Of a stretch of 64,000 nt of DNA, positions 62,701 to 64,000 are shown piece by piece. The position numbers and the translations under genes were made by a program. Location: assembly GCF_000350225.1 (NCBI RefSeq), contig NW_005179057.1, forward strand, positions 133,287-197,286, written 5' to 3'. Under the pieces are notes generated by a model that saw only the letters and a program-made list of their open reading frames with translations, made no database searches and was not told the DNA's origin. This stretch comes from Chondrus crispus. Lineage: Eukaryota; Rhodophyta; Florideophyceae; Gigartinales; Gigartinaceae. Every line of letters starts with the position of its first letter. Position 1 is the stretch's first letter.

Positions 62701-63470
62701 GAGGGCGCTGTACGCGGAGTGCAGGAGGCGGTGGTCGAGGGACGGCACGGTAGGTTTGGGAGGGGCGCAGGGGTATACCAATGTACGGACGGTGAAACGG
62801 GACGTAGAGGTGGCCACCGTAGAGGGGTGGCTGGATGTGGAAACGGATTTGGGGGATGGGGAGGCGAGGTTGAGCTTGCCGAGCGTGGTTTCGGTATGCC
62901 CACGACGGGGTGATGTGAGACTGGGGCTGCCACAGGGCTAGAAAACCGGAGTCGTGCTGGAGGGTAAGAAACTGGATGTGCATAATGGCGTGCTGGAGAG
63001 GGAAGAGGGAGAGGGAAAGATGGCCCGAGGGGAAGTGGGGGAGGGGGATGAACAGGAGGGGACAGGGCGTCTGTACATGCGACAGCTCCCGTGGAGGACG
63101 TGGTGGTGTGGAAGCAGGTTTGGAAGGAGCGGATGCGCAGTTCGCCGGACGGGACGAAGGAGGAGTCTCCGAGATGGGTTTCGGACGTGGGGCACGGGCA
63201 AAATAGGGACAGTTGGTTGCAGGAGGACGAGGTTGTATTAAGTTGTTGTTTACGAAGGCAGATGGAAAAGGTGTTTGGGGGCGAAATGACGAAACCCCGA
63301 CGATTTCTAGGGAATTATTGGCTGCATTTAAATTTCAGCTTCTGCGCGAAGCGCAAAAAGACATCAACATTTACCCAAAAGCATGGCGTTGCATGCTTCC
63401 CGTCCCTTTGCTCATCATCAGCTATCGCTTCCGACCTCTCTCCACCGCCGCCCTACCGCTTCACTTGTCC
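62701..63470. other. No assignable gene
   Basis: GC-rich then purine-rich sequence with overlapping short frames. It may include the decayed end of the preceding pseudogene and the promoter of the gene starting at 63476. Confidence 0.35.
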
Positions 63471-63475
63471 TCAAC

Positions 63476-63701
63476 ATGGGTGCGAGGAGTGGCCATTCTT
63501 TTGATAGAAAGCGCGACCAACTCATGGAACTCTACAAAGAGACAGTGCAATATCATACTCCCTACCTCGAACCGCGAGGAACGCCCCGAACCACATGTCC
63601 CGACGCCAATCCGTACTGACTCACTGCTCCCATTACCACTCAAGCCAACCTTTTCACGTACAAAGAGCTTGAGAAAATTACTCGCAAGCACAAGGGAATC
63701 G
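63476..63701 (+). CDS. Possible first two exons of an MND1-like meiotic protein
   Basis: From the ATG at 63476, GHSFDRKRDQLMELYKET resembles the start of Mnd1 proteins (G-L-S, then KR, then M-E-I-F-x-E-T). About 100 bases on, 63647-63701 encodes NLFTYKELEKITRKHKGI, like the next Mnd1 segment (F-x-L-K-x-LEKI, then K-x-KGI). Mnd1 is the partner of Hop2 in meiotic strand exchange. The stretch between has GT at 63545 and AG at 63643-63644, but joining them leaves the second part one base out of frame, so a splice variant, an indel or misassignment remains possible. A good donor (GGTACGTC) follows at 63701. Confidence 0.35.
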
Positions 63702-64000
63702 GTACGTCGCTCTTCCGTCTTCCCTGTCGCTTCTTACTGCTCCTGCTCACGTCACTGACTCTCCGCTTTTGAAACCCCGACATGTCGGTGACGGGGCTGC
63801 GCTCCGTACGCTACCTCAACGAGGTGCCCTCCGTACGTCACATTCGCTCAACAATCCCGCCCGCCTCCGCGCCCGCCCCCGGTCCTGCTTCGTGCGCGAC
63901 CCGCATCCGCCCCACCCATCGCTCCCCCGCCACCTGCACATATTTGCGCCCCCCGAGATCTGCGCCGCTTCCTTTCACGTTCCAACTTCACCATCCCCTT
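63702..64000 (+). other. Right edge, GC-rich, possibly intron and later exon
   Basis: A second GTACGTC donor-like site occurs near 63833. The last 150 bases are open in several frames and Pro/Arg-rich. I cannot decide which frame, if any, is coding; the gene would run out of the window. Confidence 0.25.

Noticed and set aside
1-64000. CRISPR arrays, tRNA or rRNA genes, bacterial operons
   Set aside because: No regularly spaced short repeats, no tRNA cloverleaf or conserved rRNA segment was noticed, and the gene content is eukaryotic transposons. A covariance-model scan was not possible here.

Overview
This window looks like repeat-dominated nuclear DNA from a eukaryote. There are no bacterial operons, ribosome-binding sites, tRNA or rRNA genes, or CRISPR arrays. 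It carries Ty1/copia, Ty3/gypsy chromovirus, PIF/Harbinger, piggyBac and pogo-type elements, plus a few GC-rich, apparently intron-poor gene islands in an AT-richer background. That mix, together with the style of the gene fragments, suggests a florideophyte red alga of the Chondrus type. This is inference from general character, not from a diagnostic host gene.

Layout. 1-6.6 kb: a possible copia fragment, a broken GC-rich gene fragment, a 240-bp direct repeat carrying a TATA box, and one intact TATA-driven gene (5399-6457, orphan). 6.65-9.5 kb: a decayed copia pol. 9.9-11.6 kb: a Harbinger transposase with one nonsense codon. 12-17.5 kb: HAT/TPR-like and glycosyltransferase-like gene fragments, with two MITE-like elements (13109-13987 with TAA duplications, and 14856-15047). 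18.5-25.5 kb: an autonomous piggyBac-like transposon (20296-25497) and an inverted internal-deletion derivative of it (18518-19793). 25.5-27.6 kb: AT-rich, no recognised gene. 27.6-28.9 kb: a second Harbinger pseudogene, cut off by an LTR.

28.9-59.5 kb is a 30-kb mosaic of minus-strand chromoviruses. Element 1 (LTR 28920-29838, LTR 42580-43525) has gag-PR-RT-RH-IN-chromodomain on the minus strand and, between pol and the 3' LTR, a long plus-strand (antisense) ORF. A second, diverged antisense ORF lies directly after LTR2. A third, intact one (47217-48779) belongs to a different chromovirus lineage whose pol (50100-52676) is fused to a lineage-A gag-pol (52677-58252) with its own 5' LTR (58417-59463). 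59.5-64 kb: a pogo-like transposase C-terminus truncated by LTR4, a HARBI1-like pseudogene, a GC-rich pseudogene, and possible first exons of an MND1-like gene.

Two observations stand out. First, the piggyBac-like transposase appears to carry a YqaJ/lambda-exonuclease-type PD-(D/E)XK nuclease domain between its second and third catalytic aspartates, with a well-formed -1 slippery heptamer at the junction of its two reading frames. Second, the chromoviruses carry a conserved antisense accessory ORF of unknown function, positioned to be transcribed from the 3' LTR in the opposite direction to gag-pol.
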